Shown piece after piece: positions 9,165 through 16,735 of a stretch of 57,367 nucleotides of DNA. Below the pieces are notes generated by a model. The model worked only from the letters and a program-made list of their open reading frames with translations, had not been told where the DNA came from and ran no database searches. Numbering within the stretch: position 1 is the stretch's first letter; each line of letters opens with the position of its first letter. The DNA lies in NCBI GenBank assembly GCA_007693585.1, contig REDH01000051.1, positions 1-57,367 of the forward strand, given 5' to 3'. The translations under genes and the position numbers were made by a program. This DNA is from Deltaproteobacteria bacterium. Its GTDB lineage: Bacteria; Myxococcota_A; Bradymonadia; REDH01.

Positions 9165-10679
9165 TCAGGTGGGGAGGTTGCGGTTGCGGGTCGTGGGCAG
9201 GGAGGTGTTCTTGTGGCGGAGGTGCCGCAATGACGCGGCGATTCGACGCCGCGTCTCGGCAGGGGGGATGACCGCGTCGACGTAGCCCCGTTCCGCGGCC
9301 TGCCGGGGGTTGAGGAAGCGCTCCGTGTACTCGGCTTCGGCGCGGGCCTGTGCCTCCTCGGGGTCGTCGGCGTCGGCGAGCGCCTTGCGAAAGAGGACCT
9401 CGACGGCGCCCCGCGCCCCCATGACCGCGATCTCGGCGGTGGGCCAGGCGAGGTTCACGTCCCCTCCGATATGGCGCGAGTTCATGACGATGTACGCACC
9501 ACCGTAGGCCTTTCTGAGGATGACCGAGATTCGGGGAACCGTGGCTTCGCACCAGGCGAAGAGGAGCTTCGAGCCGTGCGTGATCGCGCCCTGCCGTTCC
9601 TCGTCGCGACCGGGCAGGAATCCGGGCACGTCGATGAGGGTCACGAGCGGGAGCCCGAAGGCGTTGCAGGTCCGGATGAATCGGGCAGCCTTTCGGCTCG
9701 CGGCGGAGTCGAGACAGCCGGCCTGGACGAGGGGTTGGTTGGCCACCACGCCGATCGGTCGGCCTTCGATCCGGGCGAAGCCGACGACGATGTTGGCGGC
9801 CCAGTCGGCCTGGACCTCGAGGAAGGACTCGCGGTCGACAATCACTTCGATAATCGCACGTACATCATACGGTGTCCGCGGGGATGTGGGCAGGAGCGCT
9901 GAAATGCCGGAGATGTCGCGGTCCGCGGGGTCCTCGGGCGCGCGGTCGGGAAGGGGGCGATCCCAGGCATCGGGGAGATACTCGAGCAGTCGTCGTGCGT
10001 GGCCGATGGCGTCGAGATCCGTGTCCGCGAGAAAGTGGGCCACGCCGGTCGTGGTGGCATGCAGTCGGCCTCCGCCGAGTTCCTCGGCGGAGACATCCTC
10101 GAACGTGACGGTTCGCACAACCCGGGGTCCGGTGAGGAACATGGTCGAGGTCCCGTCCACCATGATGGTGAAGTCCATGAGAGCCGGCGAGTAGACGGCG
10201 CCGCCGGCGCAGGGTCCGCAGACGAGGGCGATCTGCGGGATGCGTCCGGAGGCCCGGACCGACCGCACGAAAATGTCGCCGTACCCGCCGAGGGCGTCCA
10301 CTCCTTCCTGGATTCGGGCACCGCCCGAGTCATTGATGGCGACGAGGGGGGTTCCGCTCTCCAGCGCCAGGTCGAGCAGACGGGCGATCTTGGCGGCATG
10401 GGCCTGTCCGAGGGAGCCGCCGAGCACGGTGCGCTCCTGGGCATAGGCGTGGACGGTCCGTCCGTGGATGGTGCCGACCCCGGTGACGACGCCGTCGCCC
10501 GCGATCCGGCGCCCTTCGAGGCCGAACCCTTCGGCACGATGGGTGATGTCGGCGCCGATCTCGAGGAACGAGTCTTCGTCGAAGAGGTGCTCCAGACGGG
10601 CGCGCGCCACGGGAATCCGGGCGGTCTCGGCGAGGAGTCGCTTCTCGGCTTCGGTGGGAGGAGCTGGGGTTCGGGCCAT
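9165..10679 (-). CDS. Acyl-CoA carboxylase, carboxyltransferase subunit (PccB/AccD5-like)
   Basis: A 504-residue biotin-dependent carboxyltransferase with both crotonase-like halves. It has DSGGARIQEGVDALGGYGDIF (118-138) in the first half, then FLPGRDEERQGAITHGSKLL and RKAYGGAYIVMNSR in the second. The family moves carboxyl from carboxybiotin to acetyl- or propionyl-CoA; substrate cannot be told by eye. ATG 10679 is chosen because MARTP...EAEKRLLAETAR begins at the usual family distance. It follows the biotin carrier gene by 16 bases. No biotin carboxylase gene is visible nearby. Its end is only 13 bases from the end of the convergent kinase gene. Confidence 0.9.
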   Translation of the reverse strand: MARTPAPPTEAEKRLLAETARIPVARARLEHLFDEDSFLEIGADITHRAEGFGLEGRRIAGDGVVTGVGTIHGRTVHAYAQERTVLGGSLGQAHAAKIARLLDLALESGTPLVAINDSGGARIQEGVDALGGYGDIFVRSVRASGRIPQIALVCGPCAGGAVYSPALMDFTIMVDGTSTMFLTGPRVVRTVTFEDVSAEELGGGRLHATTTGVAHFLADTDLDAIGHARRLLEYLPDAWDRPLPDRAPEDPADRDISGISALLPTSPRTPYDVRAIIEVIVDRESFLEVQADWAANIVVGFARIEGRPIGVVANQPLVQAGCLDSAASRKAARFIRTCNAFGLPLVTLIDVPGFLPGRDEERQGAITHGSKLLFAWCEATVPRISVILRKAYGGAYIVMNSRHIGGDVNLAWPTAEIAVMGARGAVEVLFRKALADADDPEEAQARAEAEYTERFLNPRQAAERGYVDAVIPPAETRRRIAASLRHLRHKNTSLPTTRNRNLPT

Positions 10680-10695
10680 GGGAGCAGTCCGGGAA

Positions 10696-11259
10696 TCAGC
10701 GCAGGAGGACCACGCCGGAGAGGTCGAGCTCGACGAGCGGCGCGCCGACCCGCACGCGGTCGCCGGGGGCGACGTGCACCCGGGCGATGATGCCGGGAGC
10801 ATGGCTGCGCACTTCGACCTCCATCTTCATGGCTTCGAGGCGGAGCAGCGGTGCATCGCGGTGCACGCGATCTCCCGCGGCGACGGCGAGGCAGAGGATT
10901 TCGCCGGCGATCGGAGCCGAGATCAGGGGGCCGGCGGAGACTGTGGGCGGAGGGCGCTGGGCCTGCAGGGCCAGGTGGTCGGCGGCGGTGCTGCGCACGG
11001 GGAGGACGGGAGCGCCGGGATCGTCGACGAACGCGAGGTGAGGTACACCCTCGTTGTCGTGTTCGACGCGGACCCGGAGGAGCTCATCGTCGACCCGCAC
11101 GTGCAGCGTACCGTCCTGGTCGTGGCGTTCGACGTCGAGCTCGATGGTCTGACCGTCGACCACGGCGCGGTAGCGACCGGAGGGGCCGTCCCAGTGGATG
11201 TGGACGGCGACGGGGGGCGCACCGCCGAGCGAGATGAAGAGGGGTCGTCCCGCACTCAT
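10696..11259 (-). CDS. Biotin carboxyl carrier protein of acyl-CoA carboxylase
   Basis: A 187-residue protein whose C-terminal third is a biotinyl domain: APIAGEILCLAVAAGDRV then LRLEAMKMEVEV, with the biotin-acceptor Lys145 in EAMKM (142-146). The N-terminal part (YRAVVDGQTIELDVERH...LRVRVEH) resembles the beta-rich domain fused to the carrier in propionyl-CoA-type carboxylases. Its ATG overlaps the stop of the small upstream ORF (ATGA at 11256-11259), and the carboxyltransferase follows on the same strand, so the three genes form an operon. Confidence 0.9.
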   Translation of the reverse strand: MSAGRPLFISLGGAPPVAVHIHWDGPSGRYRAVVDGQTIELDVERHDQDGTLHVRVDDELLRVRVEHDNEGVPHLAFVDDPGAPVLPVRSTAADHLALQAQRPPPTVSAGPLISAPIAGEILCLAVAAGDRVHRDAPLLRLEAMKMEVEVRSHAPGIIARVHVAPGDRVRVGAPLVELDLSGVVLLR

Positions 11260-11414
11260 CCGCGGGGCGGTTCGCCGGCCGGGTCGAGTTGCCGCCGGAT
11301 GCCGAGCAGCGCCGCGACGGCCAGTCGCTGACGTCGGCGATGCAATTCGCGCTCCGTTTCCGCTTCTTCGGCGGGATGCACGTCGCTCAATCTGGGCTGT
11401 GCGTTTGTCTTCAT
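11256..11414 (-). CDS. Small protein coupled to acyl-CoA carboxylase genes (52 aa)
   Basis: MKTNAQPRLSDV starts a 52-residue basic, helix-prone peptide (RQRLAVAALLGIRRQLDP) whose stop overlaps the biotin carrier start. The frame extends upstream to 11750, but that stretch is Pro/Arg-rich and looks non-coding. Position and size recall the small epsilon subunits found beside acyl-CoA carboxylases of actinobacteria and related systems, but I cannot show homology. It could simply be a leader ORF for translational coupling. Confidence 0.5.
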   Translation of the reverse strand: MKTNAQPRLSDVHPAEEAETERELHRRRQRLAVAALLGIRRQLDPAGEPPRG

Positions 11415-11528
11415 CGGTACGTCACGATGCGGTACGAGTGCCTGGGACAGGCTCGGCTGCTCGATGAGTTGGCACGGAGCCTGACCCATGTCAAGTCGCC
11501 GAAGTGCCCAAGTTTGGGCGGATCCTGT

Positions 11529-11542
11529 ACCGACCGGTCGGT
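11529..11542. promoter_or_regulatory. 14-bp perfect palindrome, candidate TetR-type operator
   Basis: ACCGACCGGTCGGT is its own reverse complement and lies about 115 bases upstream of the first ORF of the carboxylase operon, in an otherwise gene-free stretch (11415-11719). On the minus strand a TTGACA hexamer follows close by (11487-11492), with no convincing -10. The palindrome resembles operators reported for TetR-family regulators of fatty-acid or phenylacetate metabolism (for example Thermus PfmR, from memory). No regulator gene is adjacent. Confidence 0.5.
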
Positions 11543-11719
11543 TTTCCTCCCTCGGCGACGAGTGACCAAACAGTCGGAAGTGTGGGGGCGAGAGCACCGG
11601 GACGCATCGTTCGGCTACCGTGTGGTCGGGGCAGGGAGCCCGGTTGTGTGGCGGTGTTCGGCGGTGGTCCGGGGTGCTGCGGCGTCCGTCCGGGGCGAAC
11701 TGCGGTGGCCGCCGGGCCT

Positions 11720-12460
11720 CTAGTCGGGCGGCGATCCAGGGTCCAGCCACCGATCGGGGAAGAGCACACGGGCGGTGAGTTCGGCCGCGGTGTCCTCACC
11801 GAAGATTCGGGCGAGCGCGTTGTGTTCCCGCCGGTTCGTGCGCTCCGCCTGCAGCCAGCGGCCGAGGCGGCTTGCGCGCTCCGGATCGGCTGTGTCCGCC
11901 CCGGGCACGAGCGCGGGCGCCAGCCGGCCCAGCCAGTGGGCGGTGGCGTCCACGGCGCGGGGAGAGTCCGCGGGCTCAAACCGGCCGATGATGGCTTCGC
12001 TCGAAAAGGTTCCGGTGGTGAATTCAGGGTGTGGGCGTTCGACGAAGGACGAGGGCAGCCCGGACTTCAGGTCGAGCAGAAGTCCGTGCCCGGTGGCGTT
12101 CCACCAGCTCGCGCAGATGGGCGCGAGATCCACGGCGTAGAGACTCAGCCGGCCCCCGAGCGCGATCAGATCCACGCCAACGACAGGGTTGACGGAGCCG
12201 GGATGAGGTAGCCCGATCACGGTCGCGCTGAGTGTGCTGCCGTCCACCTCGGAGCGGATATCCGCGACCAGAAGACTGAGCCACGCTTCGCCCCGCCAGG
12301 CGTCGACTCTCATGCGTACTGGTTTGCGACCGATCACGCCGGGAATGCACCGAAGATGCTCCGGGATCGACAGGGGCTCGGAAGCCAGCGACGGGACCAC
12401 CGTGTCGCGGCAGCCGGCGATGAGCCCTGCCAGAGCGTCGGAGAGGGTGTGCGAAGGCAT
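11720..12460 (-). CDS. Ferredoxin-dependent bilin reductase (PcyA/HY2 family, pre-PcyA-like)
   Basis: A 246-residue protein, the usual FDBR length. FDBRs reduce biliverdin with electrons from reduced ferredoxin in the cytoplasm. By eye it follows the PcyA scaffold. LPHPGSVNPVVGVDLIAL (84-101) matches the strand carrying the catalytic Asp of PcyA (Asp105), here Asp97. Then come LYAVDLAPI and FSSEAIIGRF. The C-terminal LQAERTNRREHNALARIFG plus AELTARVLF matches the conserved Q..N...L..FG...VLF end. The position of PcyA His88 appears to be Thr80, so phycocyanobilin is probably not the product. Its ATG lacks a clear ribosome site. It is divergent from murD and apart from the globin operon, but belongs to the same pathway. 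Confidence 0.83.
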   Translation of the reverse strand: MPSHTLSDALAGLIAGCRDTVVPSLASEPLSIPEHLRCIPGVIGRKPVRMRVDAWRGEAWLSLLVADIRSEVDGSTLSATVIGLPHPGSVNPVVGVDLIALGGRLSLYAVDLAPICASWWNATGHGLLLDLKSGLPSSFVERPHPEFTTGTFSSEAIIGRFEPADSPRAVDATAHWLGRLAPALVPGADTADPERASRLGRWLQAERTNRREHNALARIFGEDTAAELTARVLFPDRWLDPGSPPD

Positions 12461-12736
12461 GGTGCGTGGCGTCTGCCGCAACCTTCCCCGGGGACGCCGC
12501 TCGCGGGACAGGGTGCGATGGGGGACCAGCGTCCGGCACACGCCGGACGACGGGCCGAGGGTCGGCATGACCGGCGAACTGGTCAAGTGCGCGATGCTCC
12601 CGTGGGCGATGGGGGGCTCCTGCGTCCCTGGACGAAACCGCGGGGAGGCGTGCGGCGCTTGCGTGGCGGATCGCTGCGGGGCAGGATGCGGCTCCCGGGT
12701 GGGGGGCGTGGGGCCGCATGTTCTCGTGGAGGCTGA

Positions 12737-14158
12737 ATGCCCGTCGATCTGCTGCGCAGTCCGTTTCACCCGTCCCGAAGTGCGACACCGCAAGCACCCG
12801 TTGCCGTTCTCGGGCTCGGAGCGAGCGGCATGGGTGCCGTGCGGCTACTCCGGGCGATGGGACGGACGGTGGTCGCGTCCGACGAGCGGGCGACGCATCC
12901 GACGGTGCTCTGCGAGCTGGCGCGAACGGACCCGGGGTTGGCGCTTCACGCCGGAAGGCTCGTCGTTCCGTCCGGGTGTTCGGAGGTGGTGCTGACCCCC
13001 GGTCTGAACCCGGAGTGGGCAGAGCATCGCGAGCGCGAACCGATCGCGCGGCTCGGCGCGGCCGCCAGGCGGGGGCAGATCGCCCTCGTGTCGGAGGTGG
13101 TTCTCGCCCTTGGATGCGTGGCGGCGCCCCGCGTGGTGGTGGGGGGAACCGACGGGAAGAGCACGACGGCCGCGATGGTCCACCATCTCCTGCGCGCGCT
13201 TGATGTGGATGCTCTCCTCGGCGGAAACTCGTGGACGGCACTCGCGGACGTCGTCGTGGATGCGCCGGGCTGCTCGGCGGTGGTGGCGGAGGTCAGCGCC
13301 TTCCAGCTCTGGGCGCCTCAACGGCTGAACGCCGAGGTGGGAATCCTCACGAACGTGGCCGAGGATCATCTCGACCATTATGCGGATGTCGAAACGTATG
13401 CCGCGGCGAAGAGGCGGCTGCTCGAGGGGGAGGTCGGCCTCCGGGTGGTGAACGGGGAAGACGCGCGGCTGGCGACCTGGGCGTCGCAGTGGCAGGCCGC
13501 GGGGCATGCGATCTGTCGCGTGGAGGGCCCGTCCGCGGACGTGGCGATCCGTGTGTCCGAAGGGGTGCTGGACCTGGGCGACGGTCGGACGGTGCCGCTG
13601 GACCGACTGTCGCTCCCCGGGGCGCACAACCGCCGCAATGCGCTGAGTGCGCTGGTGGCGGTGGGGGAGGTGCTCGCACACCTGGGGCGCGAACTGGACG
13701 CGGAGGTGCTGGCGGAGGCACTGGCGGGGTTCCCGGGCCTTCCGCACCGGATGGAACGCGTGCGGGAGCGGGCGGGTGTGGTGTGGCGCAACGACTCGAA
13801 GGCGACGAATCTCCACGCGTCGATGGCGGGCATCGGCGCACTCGAGGGAACGGTCGTGGCGATCGTGGGGGGGGTCGACAAGGGCCTCGCGCTGGCCCCC
13901 TGGCTGGACGTGCTGCGGACGCGGTGCCGTGCGGTCGTGGCATTCGGGGCACTGCGCGCGCGCTTGCTTCGGGAGGTCGGCGACGACGCGCGGTTCACCG
14001 GGGTGGAGACCCTCGAGGAGGCGGTCGGTCTCGCGGCGACGCTTGCGCGGCCGGGGGACACCGTTGTGCTCAGTCCGGGCGCCAGCAGCTTCGACCAGTT
14101 CGCGGGGTTCGAGGCACGGGGCGAGGCGTTCCGGGCGCTGGTGAAGGGGCTGAGCTGA
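12737..14158 (+). CDS. murD: UDP-N-acetylmuramoyl-L-alanine--D-glutamate ligase (MurD)
   Basis: A 473-residue Mur ligase. It has an N-terminal Rossmann segment VAVLGLGASGMGAVRLL (22-38), the ATP-binding loop GTDGKSTT (137-144, with Asp where most have Asn), VAEVSAFQLW, NVAEDHLDHYADVETYAAAK, and LPHRMERVRERAGVVWRNDSKATN in the C-terminal domain. It adds D-Glu to UDP-MurNAc-L-Ala in peptidoglycan synthesis. It stands alone here rather than in a mur/fts cluster, between the bilin reductase and the globin operon. It is strongly biased to G-ending codons. Confidence 0.95.
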   Translation: MPVDLLRSPFHPSRSATPQAPVAVLGLGASGMGAVRLLRAMGRTVVASDERATHPTVLCELARTDPGLALHAGRLVVPSGCSEVVLTPGLNPEWAEHREREPIARLGAAARRGQIALVSEVVLALGCVAAPRVVVGGTDGKSTTAAMVHHLLRALDVDALLGGNSWTALADVVVDAPGCSAVVAEVSAFQLWAPQRLNAEVGILTNVAEDHLDHYADVETYAAAKRRLLEGEVGLRVVNGEDARLATWASQWQAAGHAICRVEGPSADVAIRVSEGVLDLGDGRTVPLDRLSLPGAHNRRNALSALVAVGEVLAHLGRELDAEVLAEALAGFPGLPHRMERVRERAGVVWRNDSKATNLHASMAGIGALEGTVVAIVGGVDKGLALAPWLDVLRTRCRAVVAFGALRARLLREVGDDARFTGVETLEEAVGLAATLARPGDTVVLSPGASSFDQFAGFEARGEAFRALVKGLS

Positions 14159-14279
14159 CGCGGGACGCCGGCGGTGTGCTCTTGCACCGGGTCATCGGCT
14201 GGCGTCTGTTCCTTCGTGCTGCCGGCCGGGCGGGGCGGGGGGGGACGGACACGCGGTTGTCCGGAGTGGGGCAGCGGGT

Positions 14280-15317
14280 TCAGTCGGGTGCAGCGAGCAC
14301 TGCCGCGATGGCGTCCACGAGCCGGATGTCGGCGTTCTGCACGGCCTCCCAGAGGCCGGGGAGGCGTGTCGTGGCCGAGCTTCCCTCGGCGACGGTCGAC
14401 TCCACCTCCCGAAGGAGCGTTGCGACGGTGCCCGCGGCCTCCGCCGCGTCGTCGAGCAAGCGAGGAGGACCGCCGAGCAGTCGATGGGCAACCGGCGCAC
14501 GGAAGAAGCGCTCCCCGGCTGCACGGGCCAGCGCGTACTCGGCGATCACGCGTCGAAGGAAGTGACGCGCCTCGTCGTCCACGGCCGCGGTCGCGGCGCT
14601 GAAGTGGGCCATGCGGCGCCATGCTTCGAGGCCGGCTGCATAGAAGGCCTCTTCGTCATGGACGAGCTCGAGCCGCATGCGGAGGTGGCCCGTTGCCCAT
14701 TTCAGAACGTCTCGCGCGAGCACACCCGCCAGTCGCTCACTCGCCGGGTCTCCTGCGGGCCGCAGGGTGAGCAACTCCTCGACGTCACAGACCGGCGCCG
14801 CGAGCCAGTCTGCGCTGCGAAGATCTGCGGTCCATTCCACGTCGGAGCCCTGGCTTCCGATCGGCGTGAGGGTCAGGCGGAGGCTGCCGTCGCGTTCGTG
14901 GATCGAGCGGACCCTCTCCCAGCGGTCGGGGGAGGCGCTGCGACGGAGCGCGAGGGGTCGCCCCTCCTCGCGCTCGTGGCGGAGGAGCTGGACGAGCTCG
15001 GCGCCGCGGAGGGCGGTCCATCGCCGGGCGTCGAGCCCGGTGTGCCCCGCGATGGCTTCGAGCAGCCCATAGTGATCCACGGACAGGCTGCGCAGGCGCC
15101 AGCGCACCTCCGGGTGGGTGGCGGCGAAGCCGTGGTTGTCGTCCGGGGCGAAGAAGTAGGTTCGCAGCGCGGCGCCGCCGAGGACGGCGAGCTCAGCCGG
15201 ATCGGGCGGGGGGCCCTGGCAGGCAGCGAGGGCGGACACGGCGCAGCAGAGCGGCATCAGCCCGGGGTCGCTGCTGTCGGACCGCAGGGGGATCGGGACG
15301 CTGTCGGACGGGGTCAT
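14280..15317 (-). CDS. Hypothetical protein, last gene of globin (BBAG) operon
   Basis: A 345-residue soluble protein. The N-terminal half has PLCCAVSALAACQ, YFFAPDDNHGFAATHPEVRW and LSVDHYGLLEAI. The order Cys then DHY is faintly reminiscent of BtrH/C39-type papain-like folds, but this is a weak suggestion. The C-terminal half is largely helical (DVLKWATGHLRMRLELVHDEEAFYAAG, HFLRRVIAEYALARAAGERFF). ATG at 15317 is the first good start, 83 bases after the membrane-protein gene on the same strand. It converges on murD. Function unknown. Confidence 0.6.
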   Translation of the reverse strand: MTPSDSVPIPLRSDSSDPGLMPLCCAVSALAACQGPPPDPAELAVLGGAALRTYFFAPDDNHGFAATHPEVRWRLRSLSVDHYGLLEAIAGHTGLDARRWTALRGAELVQLLRHEREEGRPLALRRSASPDRWERVRSIHERDGSLRLTLTPIGSQGSDVEWTADLRSADWLAAPVCDVEELLTLRPAGDPASERLAGVLARDVLKWATGHLRMRLELVHDEEAFYAAGLEAWRRMAHFSAATAAVDDEARHFLRRVIAEYALARAAGERFFRAPVAHRLLGGPPRLLDDAAEAAGTVATLLREVESTVAEGSSATTRLPGLWEAVQNADIRLVDAIAAVLAAPD

Positions 15318-15400
15318 CGCTGCCGGGGCTGCGGGGAGGAGCGACGGCCTCGCGGCCGCCCCTGGAGGGTGATGTGCTCTCCCTCGGCAGGCAAGGGGAA

Positions 15401-16735
15401 TCACGGCGCAGCAGGGCTTCCCGAGACCTGGAAGGTGATCCGGGGCCGCGGGCCGTCGGTGGAGACGCCCATCGCGATGTGCGCTCCGGGCCGCTCGCGG
15501 AGCAGGCGCTGCTGTTCGTCGCGCAGGCGCTTGGAAAAGCGGGGATAGTCGATGTGCTGCATGGGCTGGCCCGCCCGCTTCAGCGCGGTGAGAAACTCCG
15601 TGTAGACGCGCCGGCACTCGCGCTCGATCGGATCGGCGACACCGTGGACCAGGTCGTGCCGCGCGCGGTCGATGAGGTCCGAGGAGACGTCCTGGCGGAT
15701 GGTCGGCACGGCACCGCCCGGCATGGTGCCGGTCCCGTGGATGTTGCGGGAGGTTCGATGGGCCGGCGCGTCGGAGCCGAGCTGTGCGTGGGTGTCCGGG
15801 TCGAGGGCCGTGGCGCGTGGGGCGAGGGAGCGCGAGGTGACCACGGCGTCACGCTTCCGTCCACCCGCCTGGTGCACGGCGCGGCGCGCCGGGGGGCGGG
15901 CGAGGATGGCGGCGGGCATCGACTGCGCCGGCTCGGGGTCGGCGAACGCGCCGGCGAGTTCCTCGGCCGATGCCTGGCCATCACCAACGACGGAGAACTG
16001 TCCCGGTCGATCCGAGGGTGCGCCCGTTCCGAAAGGGCTGGTGCGGGCAACCTGGCTGAGCGGTCGCACGTCGGTCGCCGCGGGGGAGTCGGACGGCTTC
16101 TCGAACGACGCAACCGGTCGGGAGCCGGGAGTGGTCGAAGGGTTCGGCGGCTGCCCGGGCGAGGCCGCACGAGGCTTGCTGGCGCCGGTCAGCGAGATGC
16201 CGCGCGAGGCCGGCCGTGGGCCGGAGGAAGCCAGGTCGGGGTCGACATCGGAGAGCGCGAACAGCAGGGAACGAAACGACGGCTGGTAGTCGTCCTGCGG
16301 CACGTCCTTCGGCGCGAGATCCTCGAAGAGGGAGGTCGCTGGTGCGGCGTTTGTGCTCGGGTCGCCAGGGTCGTCGAAGGCGGCGAAGAGATCGTCGGCC
16401 GTGGTCGCGTTGACGGATGGGACCGGCGGACTGTCGGCGTCGTTCGGGGAGACCGATGGCCGACCGGCGGAGGGTGGATCGGTTCGGGCCTTCTCCTGGG
16501 CACCGGAGATGCTGCCGTCATCGGAACAATCCGTGGATGCGAGGTCGTCTGCGTCCGCATCATCGCGTCCGGGCGCCGTTCGAGTGCGAAGGACGAACAC
16601 GACGAGGAGGCAAAGGAGGGTACCGGCGACCACTCCGGTTGTGACGCCGAGCCGGGGGGCGACGGGAAGCAGGATGCCGGCGGCGGATCCGACCGCGATG
16701 ACGGGCAGAAGCAGCAGGATGTTCTTGCGTGTCAT
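15401..16735 (-). CDS. Membrane protein with MXAN_5187-type C-terminal domain
   Basis: A 444-residue protein. Two membrane helices at residues about 5-50 (NILLLLPVIAVGSAAGILL and VVAGTLLCLLVVFVL) are followed by about 290 residues of disordered Ser/Pro/Asp-rich sequence. A conserved-looking C-terminal domain ends it (CRRVYTEFLTALKRAGQP, IDYPRFSKRLRDEQQRLL, RITFQV). That end matches my memory of the MXAN_5187 C-terminal domain of myxobacterial proteins, whose role is unknown. The start overlaps the stop of the upstream kinase (ATGA), so the two are co-translated and this may be the kinase's partner or substrate. Confidence 0.75.
   Translation of the reverse strand: MTRKNILLLLPVIAVGSAAGILLPVAPRLGVTTGVVAGTLLCLLVVFVLRTRTAPGRDDADADDLASTDCSDDGSISGAQEKARTDPPSAGRPSVSPNDADSPPVPSVNATTADDLFAAFDDPGDPSTNAAPATSLFEDLAPKDVPQDDYQPSFRSLLFALSDVDPDLASSGPRPASRGISLTGASKPRAASPGQPPNPSTTPGSRPVASFEKPSDSPAATDVRPLSQVARTSPFGTGAPSDRPGQFSVVGDGQASAEELAGAFADPEPAQSMPAAILARPPARRAVHQAGGRKRDAVVTSRSLAPRATALDPDTHAQLGSDAPAHRTSRNIHGTGTMPGGAVPTIRQDVSSDLIDRARHDLVHGVADPIERECRRVYTEFLTALKRAGQPMQHIDYPRFSKRLRDEQQRLLRERPGAHIAMGVSTDGPRPRITFQVSGSPAAP

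Noticed and set aside
14246-14263. CGGACA-CGCGGT-TGTCCG hairpin between convergent genes as a terminator
   Set aside because: Only a 6-bp stem and no T-run on either strand; too weak to call.
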